Shown here one piece after another: positions 24,543 to 33,378 of a DNA stretch of 64,000 bases. The stretch comes from Agreia sp. Leaf283. Its GTDB lineage: Bacteria > Actinomycetota > Actinomycetes > Actinomycetales > Microbacteriaceae. The notes under the pieces were generated by a model that ran no database searches, was not told the DNA's origin, and was given only the letters and a program-made list of their open reading frames with translations. The DNA lies in the NCBI RefSeq assembly GCF_001422485.1, contig NZ_LMNF01000002.1:383949-447948 (forward strand). The letters run 5' to 3'. The position numbers and the translations under genes were made by a program. How positions within the stretch are numbered: the first letter of the stretch is position 1; every line of letters starts with the position of its first letter.

Positions 24543-26578
24543 CCGTGCGCCGTGTGGTCGTGCGCAGCATGCTCGTGCCCGGAATGCTCGTGCCCGGAAT
24601 GCTCGATGTGCGCCGTCTGGTCGTGCCCGTGCGAGCACATGTGCACAGGCTCATTGGCGGGAACGTTGAGCGTGGGATTGCGCTCGAAGAACCCATAGGG
24701 CTTCAGGGTGAATTTCGCGTAGTCCGTCGGCATCACGGGCCAGTCCTCGGGGCGAGGGAAGTGCGTCGGGCCGAACGTGTGCCAGAGCACGATGTCCTGC
24801 CCGTCGATCGACGCCTCGGTGTTCGTGTAGGCGGGAATGCCGGCTCCGCCGGGGTTCTGGTGCACGAAGTCGCCCGCGGCGTACTTCTCGCTCGGGTCGT
24901 AGGGCGTGACCCACAGGTGCTTCGTCGTGAAGGCCGCCCTCTGCGCGATCGATGACGACGGGTCGGCCATCAGCGTGGGGTTCTCCTCCGGATAGAGCAC
25001 GTATCCCGTCTGTCCGCCGAGCCTGTTGGTCTTCTCGGTGTTCACGATGTGCCAGGCCCGCCCTGTCGACGAGCTGGCGAGCCTGCCGTCGGACGGCTCC
25101 GTGAGCCTCGTCGTGCTGTTGGTGAAGGCGCCGCCGTGCGGGTTCTGATCGCTGACCGGCAGCCGCACGGCTTCGACCTCGTCGACGGCGTTGGCCAGGC
25201 CGTCGACCATCATGTCGAGCCGGGCGTTGAAGAGGTGCTGGTGATAGGGCGCCCCGAGCCCTGGTGCGACCTCGCTCGCATACGGGTAGCCGGCTCCGGG
25301 GTACGACGACGTGAAGAGAACACCGGTGAGCTTGGCTTCGCACTCGATCGTGCCGTCGAGGTAGAGGTACCAGTAGAAGCCGTAATCGTAGTTGCCGACC
25401 GTCGTGAAGAAGCTGATGACGAGTCGGCGCTGCCGACGCACCTCGTTCGAGCCCGTGAACATGTCGCTGTGCTTCCACAGCGTTCCGTAGTCCTCCTCGT
25501 GCATGCAGATCCCGTTCTCGATCGTGAACGGATTGCCCAGTTCGTCGGCGAGCACGCAGTCGAAGTAGTGGATCTCGCCCACGCAGTCGCATCCGAGGGC
25601 CAGGGAGTTCGTGAACCGTCCGAAGAGGTACTCGCCCGTGTCGAAGTAGTTCTGCCAGAACCGCACCGGCGACGGGTCGCCGTAGGGAACCACCATCTCG
25701 CTGATGGAGGCCCGATATATCACGGGTCGCGCCTCGCCTCCATCGGTGTAGCTGAGCTGACGCAGAATGAGTCCCTCGCGCGAGTCGAAACCCACCTGGA
25801 AGTTCCAGTTGGCCCAGCTGACCGTCTCGCCGTCGACGGTGAAGCTCGGTCCCTCGGGCTGGGAGATGACGATCGGCTTCAGCGTCGTGAGCGGCTCCCC
25901 TTGCAGGATGGCGTCGTCGAAGTTGCCTCCCTCGGCGGGGATGGGCATGACCTCGCTGTCGATCAGCCGTGTGATGGCGCGGGCCGCGACGTCGACGTAG
26001 GCGCACAGGCCGTCGACGGGATGCGCCCAGGGGTGATCCTCCGGATAGTCCTGGCGGAATGCGAGGACCCGCACGATGCGCCGGCCCTGCTCCTCGGGGA
26101 ATGCGTAGGACCCCGCCGACAGCGGCACGCACATCACGCTCTCGACCGTGCATCCTCGGGCCGCGAGGGCGTCGACCCACCGCGGGTCTGCGGCGACGAT
26201 CGGGCCGATCGCGTCGAACTCCTCGATGAGAATGGGCAGCTGGCCCGTGCTTCCGTCGAGCACCGTCGTGCTGAGGACCTCGCCCGTGGCCACGGAGAGC
26301 ACCGAGTCGGTCGAGTGACCGGTGGTCATGTCGAGCAGCATGACGCGGGCTCGCCGGTCTGGCGTCGGCCCCTCGCCGGCCTGGAATGCGAGCACCTCGT
26401 TCTTGTGCGGTTCCTCGAGGCCCACGTAGGCGAACCGGGTGCTGGGCGTCGTGAGGCCGCTGCCCAGCACGATCTGCTGGATGCGCGTGAATTCGTCGGT
26501 GCTGAGGCTGGCGAGCGGGCCGCGTGACGAGGTGGTCGAGGCAGCCGTCGAGTCGGTCTTCGGTTCGAGCAGGGTCAT
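24539..26578 (-). CDS. Copper-containing primary amine oxidase with His-rich C-terminal tail
   Basis: A 679-aa copper/TPQ amine oxidase that turns primary amines (tyramine, phenylethylamine, histamine or similar) into aldehydes, ammonia and H2O2. Active-site residues are visible: the base Asp313 in YFDTGEY, the quinone-forming Tyr397 in GNYDYGFYWYLY, and copper ligands His446 and His448 in YHQHLFNARLDMMVDG with His606 in THFPRPEDWP. The spacing matches family members. There is no signal peptide, so it is cytoplasmic unless the tail acts otherwise. The last ~35 residues are very His-rich (MCSHGHDQTAHIEH, then SGHEH twice), a possible copper-collecting tail not part of the fold. ATG at 26576-26578 fits the domain. 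Downstream membrane protein overlaps by 4 bp; permeases and an IclR regulator follow. Confidence 0.96.
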   Translation of the reverse strand: MTLLEPKTDSTAASTTSSRGPLASLSTDEFTRIQQIVLGSGLTTPSTRFAYVGLEEPHKNEVLAFQAGEGPTPDRRARVMLLDMTTGHSTDSVLSVATGEVLSTTVLDGSTGQLPILIEEFDAIGPIVAADPRWVDALAARGCTVESVMCVPLSAGSYAFPEEQGRRIVRVLAFRQDYPEDHPWAHPVDGLCAYVDVAARAITRLIDSEVMPIPAEGGNFDDAILQGEPLTTLKPIVISQPEGPSFTVDGETVSWANWNFQVGFDSREGLILRQLSYTDGGEARPVIYRASISEMVVPYGDPSPVRFWQNYFDTGEYLFGRFTNSLALGCDCVGEIHYFDCVLADELGNPFTIENGICMHEEDYGTLWKHSDMFTGSNEVRRQRRLVISFFTTVGNYDYGFYWYLYLDGTIECEAKLTGVLFTSSYPGAGYPYASEVAPGLGAPYHQHLFNARLDMMVDGLANAVDEVEAVRLPVSDQNPHGGAFTNSTTRLTEPSDGRLASSSTGRAWHIVNTEKTNRLGGQTGYVLYPEENPTLMADPSSSIAQRAAFTTKHLWVTPYDPSEKYAAGDFVHQNPGGAGIPAYTNTEASIDGQDIVLWHTFGPTHFPRPEDWPVMPTDYAKFTLKPYGFFERNPTLNVPANEPVHMCSHGHDQTAHIEHSGHEHSGHEHAAHDHTAHG

Positions 26579-26654
26579 GATGTTGCCGTCTTTCTGTGTC
26601 GTTCTGGAGGCGGGGACGTTGAGGGGGGTGAGCGGACGTCGGGGGTGGGGGGCG

Positions 26655-28142
26655 TCAGGCGATCGCGTCGGTGATCGCGTCATAGGTCTCCGGGCTCCGC
26701 TTTCGGAGGACGAGCGCCTGCACGACCCCGATGAGCGGGAAGATGACGATGAGGGCCAGCAGCACGGCGCTGATGACGCCGAACGCCGGAGCGCCGTCGC
26801 CATCCACGTCGCCCACGAGCATCGGGAAGTTCGCGGCGATCACGACGGCCGAGCCGATGAGGCCGAGGAAGCCGATGGCCGGGGCGATGACGGTGTTCCA
26901 GACCCGCGTGTCCGACTTCGTGCGGACGAAGAAGACGATCACCGCGACGCTGGTGAGGGCCATGAGCAGGGCGATCGCGAGTGTGGCCACGCCGGAGAAC
27001 CACGTGAACACCTGGAGCACCGGGTCGAGGCCGAGCAGCGCGAACACGATGATCAGCACGAGCGCCGTGCCCGACTGAACGAGTGACGACAGATGCGGCG
27101 ACAGGTGCCGGGCGTGCACCGCACCGACCCGGGCCGGAAGCAGCCCGGCATTCGACATGGTGTGCTGGTAGCGCGTGATCACGTTGTGGAACGACAGCAC
27201 GCAGGCGAACATGCTCGTGATGAGCAGCACGTTGATGATGATCTCACCGACCACCCCGAGGTAGTTCAGGGTGGTGACGATGACCATCGCGCCCGGATCC
27301 TCGGCGGCGGCGGCGAGCACGTTGTCGGGGCCCCACGCCATCACGATGGCCCAGGACGCCAGCGTGTAGAAGATGCCGATGCCGATCACCGCGGTGTAGG
27401 TCGCCCGGGGAATCGTGCGGTCGGGGTTCTTGGCCTCGTCGCGGAAGATGGCGGTCGCCTCGAATCCGATGAACGCCGCGATGGCGAACATGAGTCCCAC
27501 GCCGGGCGAGCCCGAGAAGATGTTGTTCGGCTCGAACGGTTCGAGCGAGAGACCTGCGGCGCCGCCCGAGAATGCGACCGCGGCCACGAGCACGAGCACG
27601 ATGCCCACCTCGGCGACGAGCAGCACGCCCAGGACCTTCGAGCTGAGATCGATGTGCCGATAGCCCAGCACTCCCACGATGGCGATGGATGCGATCGAGT
27701 AGACAAACCAAGGGATGTCCGGTCCCCCGATGCCCGCCACCGTGACCTCGAGGATGTATCCGACGTAGCCGTGAACGGCGATCTGGATGGTGGTGTAGGT
27801 CAGCAGCGCGAGGTAGGCCGTCGCGAGTCCGGCGGGTTTGCCGAGTCCGTAGCCCACGTACGTGAAGAATGCTCCCGGCTTGGGGACCTTGCGCGTCATC
27901 GCCACCATGCCGACGGCGAAGAACACGAGGACGACCGCCGAGACGGCGTAGAGGCTCGGAAAACCGACGCCGTTGCCGAGCAGGATGCCGAGCGGCGCAG
28001 CGCCGCCGATGACGGTGAGCGGAGCAGCGGCGGCGACCACCATGAAGACGATGGGCCCCACTCCCAGCGAACCGCTGAGATTCCGTCTGGTGGCAGGAAG
28101 GCCGCTGAGGCCGGCCGCTGCCTGATCGCGTGTTGAGGTCAT
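26655..28142 (-). CDS. APC family amino acid/amine permease
   Basis: A 495-aa polytopic transporter (about 12-14 helices) of the amino acid-polyamine-organocation superfamily. The first helix GVGPIVFMVVAAAAPLTVIG contains the family's unwound Gly segment; VPKPGAFFTYVGYGLGKPAG and AFIGFEATAIFRDEAKNPDR (GFExxxxxxxExKNP) are typical signatures. The ATG at 28140-28142 has GGGAG about 12 nt upstream. It lies 76 bp upstream of the amine oxidase on the same strand and likely imports its amine substrate. An in-frame start at 28451 exists but the extra text is not transporter sequence. It is divergent from another APC permease, with palindromes between. Confidence 0.93.
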   Translation of the reverse strand: MTSTRDQAAAGLSGLPATRRNLSGSLGVGPIVFMVVAAAAPLTVIGGAAPLGILLGNGVGFPSLYAVSAVVLVFFAVGMVAMTRKVPKPGAFFTYVGYGLGKPAGLATAYLALLTYTTIQIAVHGYVGYILEVTVAGIGGPDIPWFVYSIASIAIVGVLGYRHIDLSSKVLGVLLVAEVGIVLVLVAAVAFSGGAAGLSLEPFEPNNIFSGSPGVGLMFAIAAFIGFEATAIFRDEAKNPDRTIPRATYTAVIGIGIFYTLASWAIVMAWGPDNVLAAAAEDPGAMVIVTTLNYLGVVGEIIINVLLITSMFACVLSFHNVITRYQHTMSNAGLLPARVGAVHARHLSPHLSSLVQSGTALVLIIVFALLGLDPVLQVFTWFSGVATLAIALLMALTSVAVIVFFVRTKSDTRVWNTVIAPAIGFLGLIGSAVVIAANFPMLVGDVDGDGAPAFGVISAVLLALIVIFPLIGVVQALVLRKRSPETYDAITDAIA

Positions 28143-28251
28143 GTCGATGTGCTCCCTGGGGGTGAGGACGTGCATGGTGGTGGTCTCGGATGGAACGATT
28201 CGCTCGTTCGCGATCCAGCATCGCGGGGGCTCGTTGCGGTCGCGTTCCGCT

Positions 28252-28346
28252 CGGATGAAGCTCTCCGCATCCGAAACGAGACACCGGGCGTGAGGTGTCT
28301 CATTTGCGCAACTCGAAGCCGAAACACGATCGGAACGTGTGCGCAA
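28252..28346. promoter_or_regulatory. Cluster of inverted repeats between divergent permease genes (candidate operators)
   Basis: GAGACACC (28278-28285) and GGTGTCTC (28294-28301) form a perfect 8-bp inverted repeat with an 8-bp spacer. Nearby are TTGCGCA (28304-28310) with TGCGCAA (28340-28346), and CGGATG...CATCCG around 28253-28273. They sit in the 227-bp divergent promoter region of two APC permeases. A candidate binder is the IclR regulator at 29838; assignment is not proven. Confidence 0.5.
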
Positions 28347-28369
28347 TGCGTGCGGGTTAGCGTCGGTCC

Positions 28370-29845
28370 GTGACAGCTCTCGAACGCGCAATCGCCGATC
28401 CCCGCCCCGTCGAGGGCCTCGGCGATCGCTCCCCCATGGCCGGACTCGCACGGAGAAGCGTCGGCTTCTACGACGTGCTGGCCCAGTCGGTCTCGGCCGT
28501 CGCTCCGTCGGCCGCGGCGACGACCGTTCCGCTCATGGTGGCCGCGGCCGCGGGCAAGGCTACGGTTCTGGCGCTGTTCGCAGCCCTGCTCCTGTGTCTG
28601 CTCGTCGCCACGACCGTCAACCAGTTCACCCGTCGCCTGTCGGCACCGGGCTCGCTTTTCACATTCGTGTCGAAGGGTCTGGGCGGCGGCGCCGGATTCG
28701 TCACAGGTGTCACGCTGCTCATCGGCTACGGCTTCATCGCCATGTTCTCCCTCGCGGGCGCCGGGTACTACCTCGCCATCCTCGTCGGCCATTTCGTCCC
28801 CGGCGCCGAATCGTCCGGGCTGCTGGTGTGCATCCTGATCGTCGCCATGGGCGGCCTCTCGTTCGTGGTCCTCGCCCGAGGCATCCGCATCTCGACCAGG
28901 GTCACCCTTCTGGTCGAGACCCTCTCGGTGGGCATCATCCTCGCTCTCGTCGTGGCACTGCTCTCGACGCAGGGGCCCGGAATCGACTGGTCCATGCTCT
29001 CGCTCGGCGATACCACTCCCGGAGACTTCGCCATCGGAGCCGTGCTCGCCATCACGGCCTTCGTCGGGTTCGAGAGCTCTGCGACGCTCGGAGTCGAGGC
29101 CCGACGGCCCTTCGCCACGATCCCCCGGGCCATCGTGTGGACCGTGATCGTCTCCGGCCTGCTCTATCTCGTGGCGTCCTACACGCAGTTCGTCGGTTTC
29201 TCCGGTCTGGGCCGCGACTTCGTCGACAGTGGATCGCCGGTCAACGACCTGGCCACCGCCTACGGCGTGGAGTGGATGGGGCTGCTGCTCGACGTGAGCA
29301 TCGCCGCATCGTTCTTCGCCTGTGCCGTCAGCTCCACCACTGCGCTCGTGCGGGTCGTCTTCGCCATGGGGCGGGAGGGCCTTCTCCCTTCCACGTTCGG
29401 ACGCACGCATCGCCGCTTCTCGACTCCGATCGTCGCGATCTGCGTGACCCTGCCGATCCTGACGCTCGTTCCCGTGCTCGTGATCGCCGTGGGCAACGAC
29501 GCCTGGCAGGCGATGAGCTTTTTCATCGTCGGGGCGGCCGGCGGGTACATCGCGGCCTACATCCTCGTGTGCGCCGCCGTGCCCGTCTTTCTCGGGCGTA
29601 TCGGCGAGGCGACCGTCTGGCCGGTCGTACGCGCGTCGGTGGCCGCGGTCGCCCTCGCGATAGTGCTCACTGTTTATCTCGTCGCCGAACTGGCGACACC
29701 ACAGTGGCCCGGCGTGGTCATCGTCGTCGCGATCGTGCTCCTCGCCGTGGCCGCTCATGGGCTGCTCGGAGTCCGGTATCCCGACCGGCGCCGCAGTGTG
29801 GGCGCGTACGACGAGCCCACGAGGGAGGACGTGCTCGGTGGCTGA
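28370..29845 (+). CDS. APC family permease, second copy
   Basis: A 491-aa transporter of the APC superfamily, distinct from the 26655 gene. Signatures: FYDVLAQSVSAVAPSAAATT, the GSLFTFVSKGLGGGAGFVTG first-half motif, and AFVGFESSATLGVEARRPFA in helix 6. About 12 hydrophobic segments; the last ~25 residues are polar (RRSVGAYDEPTREDVLGG). The GTG start at 28370 follows a region with several inverted repeats. It overlaps the IclR gene start by 8 bp (GTG at 29838), so regulator and transporter are co-translated. It is probably an importer for amines or amino acids handled by the adjacent oxidase, though the substrate could be separate. Confidence 0.92.
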   Translation: MTALERAIADPRPVEGLGDRSPMAGLARRSVGFYDVLAQSVSAVAPSAAATTVPLMVAAAAGKATVLALFAALLLCLLVATTVNQFTRRLSAPGSLFTFVSKGLGGGAGFVTGVTLLIGYGFIAMFSLAGAGYYLAILVGHFVPGAESSGLLVCILIVAMGGLSFVVLARGIRISTRVTLLVETLSVGIILALVVALLSTQGPGIDWSMLSLGDTTPGDFAIGAVLAITAFVGFESSATLGVEARRPFATIPRAIVWTVIVSGLLYLVASYTQFVGFSGLGRDFVDSGSPVNDLATAYGVEWMGLLLDVSIAASFFACAVSSTTALVRVVFAMGREGLLPSTFGRTHRRFSTPIVAICVTLPILTLVPVLVIAVGNDAWQAMSFFIVGAAGGYIAAYILVCAAVPVFLGRIGEATVWPVVRASVAAVALAIVLTVYLVAELATPQWPGVVIVVAIVLLAVAAHGLLGVRYPDRRRSVGAYDEPTREDVLGG

Positions 29846-30572
29846 TCCTCTCGGCGCATCCGGCGAACTTCGGGCGCGGCAGCCGAAGGCGATCCACAGC
29901 GCCCTGACGGTGCTGGAGGAGGTCGCCAGGGCAGGCGCCGGCGTCACCGCACGAGAGGTCTCCGAGGGCCTCGGTCTGCCCCGGGCGACGACCTACCGGC
30001 TTCTCAACCTGCTCGTGCAGGACGAGTACCTGGTGCGCATGCCCGACCTGCGCGGCTTCGCGCTGGGTCGGAAGGTGGCGGAACTCGTCGGCTCGGTTGC
30101 GCCGTCGCGTCCACCTCAGGCCGCCCGCGAGGTGATCGCGGAGCTGCGCCAGCGGATCCGCGGGGGCGTGCACGTCGTGCGATACGGCGACGACAGCATC
30201 AGCATCGTCGACAGCGACCCCGATTTTCCGCTCAATGACGAGCTGCGAGTGCTGCGTGAGTTCGACGCATCGGCCATCGGACTGCTGTTGCTCGCGGAGC
30301 AGAGGAGCCTCGGCCGGGCCAGCGCTCGAACGGCACACGCGGGACGCGGGATCGACGACGATCTCGCTGCGGCTCTCGCCCGCGGCTACTCGAGCCAGAT
30401 CGGTCGATTCGTTCCGGGCTTCGGATGTATCGGAGTGCCGATCAGGGACTCCAGCGGGCTGCTCGTGGCCGGGCTGTGCTTCTCCGGGCCGCGCACTCGC
30501 ATCGAAAGCCCTGAACGGATCGTGGCCGAACTCGCGAACTCGGGACGCTCACTGGCACCCCTGCTCGCCTAG
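29838..30572 (+). CDS. IclR family transcriptional regulator
   Basis: A 244-aa regulator with an N-terminal winged helix (AIHSALTVLEEVARAGAGVT, then SEGLGLPRATTYRLLNLLVQ) and a C-terminal IclR effector domain (VHVVRYGDDSISIVDSD, ARGYSSQIGRFVPGFGCIGV, RESPERIVAEL-like end). GTG start at 29838-29840 overlaps the permease stop at 29843-29845. Location in an amine transporter/oxidase cluster makes it the likely local regulator, perhaps acting on the palindromes at 28252-28346. The IclR family includes both repressors and activators; which one applies is unknown. Confidence 0.93.
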   Translation: MADPLGASGELRARQPKAIHSALTVLEEVARAGAGVTAREVSEGLGLPRATTYRLLNLLVQDEYLVRMPDLRGFALGRKVAELVGSVAPSRPPQAAREVIAELRQRIRGGVHVVRYGDDSISIVDSDPDFPLNDELRVLREFDASAIGLLLLAEQRSLGRASARTAHAGRGIDDDLAAALARGYSSQIGRFVPGFGCIGVPIRDSSGLLVAGLCFSGPRTRIESPERIVAELANSGRSLAPLLA

Positions 30573-30590
30573 TCCGGCCACGATGGATGG

Positions 30591-30962
30591 TTACGGGACG
30601 CTGATGAGGTCGATGACGAAGACCAGGGTCTTTCCGCCGAGGAAGTGACCGCCGGCGGGGCCGTAGGCCAGGTGGGGCGGAATGGTGAGCTTGCGACGGC
30701 CGCCCGCCTTCATTCCCGGGATGCCCTCCTGCCAGCCGGCGATGAGGCCGTTCAGCGGAAAGCTGATGGTCTCGCCGCGACCCCACGAGGAGTCGAACTC
30801 CTCGCCGGTCTCGTACTCGACACCGAGGTAGTGCACCTCGACGGTTGCACCGGGCGTCGCTTCTGCACCGTCTCCGACGACGATGTCCTCGATGACGAGC
30901 TCGGTCGGAGCGGGGCCCTCGGGAAAATCGATCTCGGGCTTGGTGTTCATGTTTTCGGTCAT
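30591..30962 (-). CDS. FKBP-type peptidyl-prolyl cis-trans isomerase
   Basis: A 123-aa protein with a single FKBP domain: VEVHYLGVEYETGEEFDSSW, GETISFPLNGLIAGWQEGIP, GMKAGGRRKLTIPPHLAYGP and the C-terminal strand KTLVFVIDLISVP. The GMK.GG+RKL.IPP..AYG signature is complete. There is no signal peptide, so cytoplasmic. ATG at 30960-30962 is preferred; another ATG is four codons later. It is a foldase assisting proline isomerisation. The convergent neighbour is the IclR gene; the HelD-like gene lies upstream on the same strand, 64 bp before it. Confidence 0.95.
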   Translation of the reverse strand: MTENMNTKPEIDFPEGPAPTELVIEDIVVGDGAEATPGATVEVHYLGVEYETGEEFDSSWGRGETISFPLNGLIAGWQEGIPGMKAGGRRKLTIPPHLAYGPAGGHFLGGKTLVFVIDLISVP

Positions 30963-31026
30963 GACACCATCCAACCGTTCCCGGGGTGCGCGGGTCAAAA
31001 GCGTTCTCTCACGGGGTAATCGCGTG

Positions 31027-33315
31027 TCACACCGGGCGCACGAGGTGCAGCCGCTGGGTGGGCCTCGTCATCGCGACGTAGAGGCCGGATGCCCCGCGGG
31101 TCGACTCGGCGAGGATGCCGTCGGGGTCCACGACGACGACCGCGTCGAACTCCAGGCCCTTCGCGTCCTGCGCCGTCAGCACGGCGATCGAGCGGTTGAG
31201 GCCCTGTGCACCGAGCCCGATGTCGCGGCCGAACGATTCCGACAGTGCGGGGTACAGCGCATCCACCGTCGCCTCGGTCGCGATCACCGCGACCGTGCCC
31301 CGGGAGTCGATGTCGCGATCGTCTTCGATCACCGTGATCACCGCGTCGCCCAGGGCGTCGGGATCGGCGGCGCGACCGGCCGGGCTGAGCTCGACCGTCG
31401 TCGTGGTGACGGGCCACTCGCTCTCGCGCACGGCGGTCGCGCGGGTGATCGGCAGGTGGTTGCGCTCGGCCATCCGTTCGGCCTCGGCCGCGATCTGAGC
31501 GGGCGTGCGGTAATTGACGGTGAGCTCCTCGAGGCGCCACTTCTCTCCGAGGGGCGAGGCGCCGACGAGCGGGCGCACGGCATCCTGCCAGCTGCGGGCA
31601 CTGGCCGCCGAGCTCGCCTGGGCCATGTCGCCCACGACGGTGAACGATCGCAGAGGGCAGCGGCGGGCGAGCACGCGCCACTGCATCGCCGAGAGCTCCT
31701 GCGCCTCGTCGACGACGATGTGCCCGTAGGTCCAGGTTCTGTCTGCCGCGGCCTGCTCGGCCGTCGTGCCACGCACGCTGCGTTCGGCGAATCCCGCGGC
31801 CAGGTCCTCCGCATGCACGAGTCCCTCGACCTGCATGTTGCGGATCGCGTTCTCGGCGTTCTCGATGTCGCGCTTCTTCTGCAGCTTCTCCTCGCGCTTC
31901 AGGGCGGCGTTCTGGGCGTTGTACTCGCCGAGCAGCTCGGCCGCCTCGTCGAGCAGGGGCACGTCGGAGATCGTGAACGGCGCATCGCGGTCGCGACGCA
32001 GCAGGGCGCGTCGGGCATCGCTCCACGACGGGGTCAACGACGCCAGCCACTGCGGCCGGGCGTAGAGGTCTTGAAGAAGCTTCTCGGGCGTGAGCGGCAG
32101 CCACGCCGTATTGAGCGCCACGACCACATCGGGCGACGTGCGCAGGTCTTCGCGGAGCACGGCCTGGTCGGCATCGTCGACCGTATTGCCGTGCGAGCGC
32201 AGCTGGTCGGCGAGGAGTCGGCTCAGCTGGTTCAGCGCGCTCTTGACGAAGACGACCCGTGCCTCGTTGTGCGGCTTGCGGCTCTCCCATGCCCGCTGCA
32301 TGGCCGAGGAGATGAGCCCGGGTTCGAGGGTGAGTCGCTCGCCGTTGACCTCGAGGTCGGTCGCCTCGGCGGGCACACGCTGGCGCGAGCGCACGGCGCG
32401 CTTGATGAGTGCCGCCATCTCGGCGGCTCCCTTCACCCGCGCGGTCTCCGGGGCATCGTCGTGCGTCGCCTCGAGGCCCGGGTAGAGGCCCCCGACGCTC
32501 GAGACGACGACACCCGTCTCGCCCAGGCTCGGCAGCACGGCCTCGATGTACTGCAGAAAGGCCCTCGTCGGGCCGACCACCAGCACACCGGATGACGCGA
32601 GTCGCTCACGGTGGGAGTACAGCAGGTAGGCGGCGCGGTGCAGGGCCACGGCGGTCTTTCCTGTGCCTGGCCCTCCCTGCACGACGAGCACTCCCCCGAG
32701 CTCGGACCGGATGATCCTGTCCTGCTCGGCCTGGATGGTGGCGACGATGTCGGACATACGGCCCGTTCGCTGGCTCGTGAGAGCGGCGAGAAGTGCCGCC
32801 TCGCCCTGCAGCGAATCGGCCTGCTCGACGAGCAGCTCCGCATCGAAGATCTCGTCGTCGATGCGTGTGACGGTGCGACCCTCGGTGATGAGGTGGCGCC
32901 GGGCCCGGGCGCCGAGCGGCGTGGCGGCGGTGGCCTGGTAGAACGCGGCTGCCTGCGGCACCCGCCAGTCGAGCAGGATCGGCCTCAACTGCTCGTCGCG
33001 CAGACCGATGCGACCGATGTAGCGGAACGGGGAGCTGTCGTCGGGGTCGTCGGCTGCCTCGGCCGTTTCGGCGTCGGCATCGACGAGCTCGAGCCGTCCG
33101 AACGCCAGCCGGTCGTCGACCTCGTCGAGCTGGGCGATGCGGTCCTCGTAGAGCCGGGCGTACGCGTCGCGCTCGGAGCGGCTCTGGTGGTTGCCCCCCA
33201 CGCTCTCGCGCCGCACCCTCTCGAGAGCCGTGCGCGCCTCCGCCCTCAGTGCGTCGAGGCGGGTGTACAGCCCCTCGACATAGCGACGTTCCTGGGCGAG
33301 CTCGGTTGAAACCAC
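31027..33315 (-). CDS. helD: HelD-like superfamily 1 ATPase (RNA polymerase recycling motor)
   Basis: A 762-aa UvrD/Rep-type ATPase. Walker A is GGPGTGKTAVALHRAAYLLY; an N-terminal coiled-coil-like arm is present (LAQERRYVEGLYTRLDALRA onward), and the RDEQLRPILLDWRVPQAAAF and DIVATIQAEQDRIIRSELGG segments match HelD rather than canonical UvrD. Walker B is VDEAQELS, and later SF1 motifs include QASSAASARSWQDAVRPLVG and GLYVAMTRPTQRLHLVRPV. HelD releases stalled or inactive RNA polymerase. Class I/II cannot be decided by eye. GTG at 33313-33315 has an AGGAG site. It follows the PrsW-like gene on the same strand. Confidence 0.9.
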   Translation of the reverse strand: MVSTELAQERRYVEGLYTRLDALRAEARTALERVRRESVGGNHQSRSERDAYARLYEDRIAQLDEVDDRLAFGRLELVDADAETAEAADDPDDSSPFRYIGRIGLRDEQLRPILLDWRVPQAAAFYQATAATPLGARARRHLITEGRTVTRIDDEIFDAELLVEQADSLQGEAALLAALTSQRTGRMSDIVATIQAEQDRIIRSELGGVLVVQGGPGTGKTAVALHRAAYLLYSHRERLASSGVLVVGPTRAFLQYIEAVLPSLGETGVVVSSVGGLYPGLEATHDDAPETARVKGAAEMAALIKRAVRSRQRVPAEATDLEVNGERLTLEPGLISSAMQRAWESRKPHNEARVVFVKSALNQLSRLLADQLRSHGNTVDDADQAVLREDLRTSPDVVVALNTAWLPLTPEKLLQDLYARPQWLASLTPSWSDARRALLRRDRDAPFTISDVPLLDEAAELLGEYNAQNAALKREEKLQKKRDIENAENAIRNMQVEGLVHAEDLAAGFAERSVRGTTAEQAAADRTWTYGHIVVDEAQELSAMQWRVLARRCPLRSFTVVGDMAQASSAASARSWQDAVRPLVGASPLGEKWRLEELTVNYRTPAQIAAEAERMAERNHLPITRATAVRESEWPVTTTTVELSPAGRAADPDALGDAVITVIEDDRDIDSRGTVAVIATEATVDALYPALSESFGRDIGLGAQGLNRSIAVLTAQDAKGLEFDAVVVVDPDGILAESTRGASGLYVAMTRPTQRLHLVRPV

Positions 33316-33378
33316 TTTTTTGACACTCCTTGGCAGCGGCCAACCAGTTTACTCGGGTCTGAGGACGCCGCCCCGCGG

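Noticed and set aside
28143-28451. Longer start for the APC permease at 28451
   Set aside because: The added residues are basic and non-hydrophobic; the ribosome-binding site GGGAG precedes the ATG at 28142.
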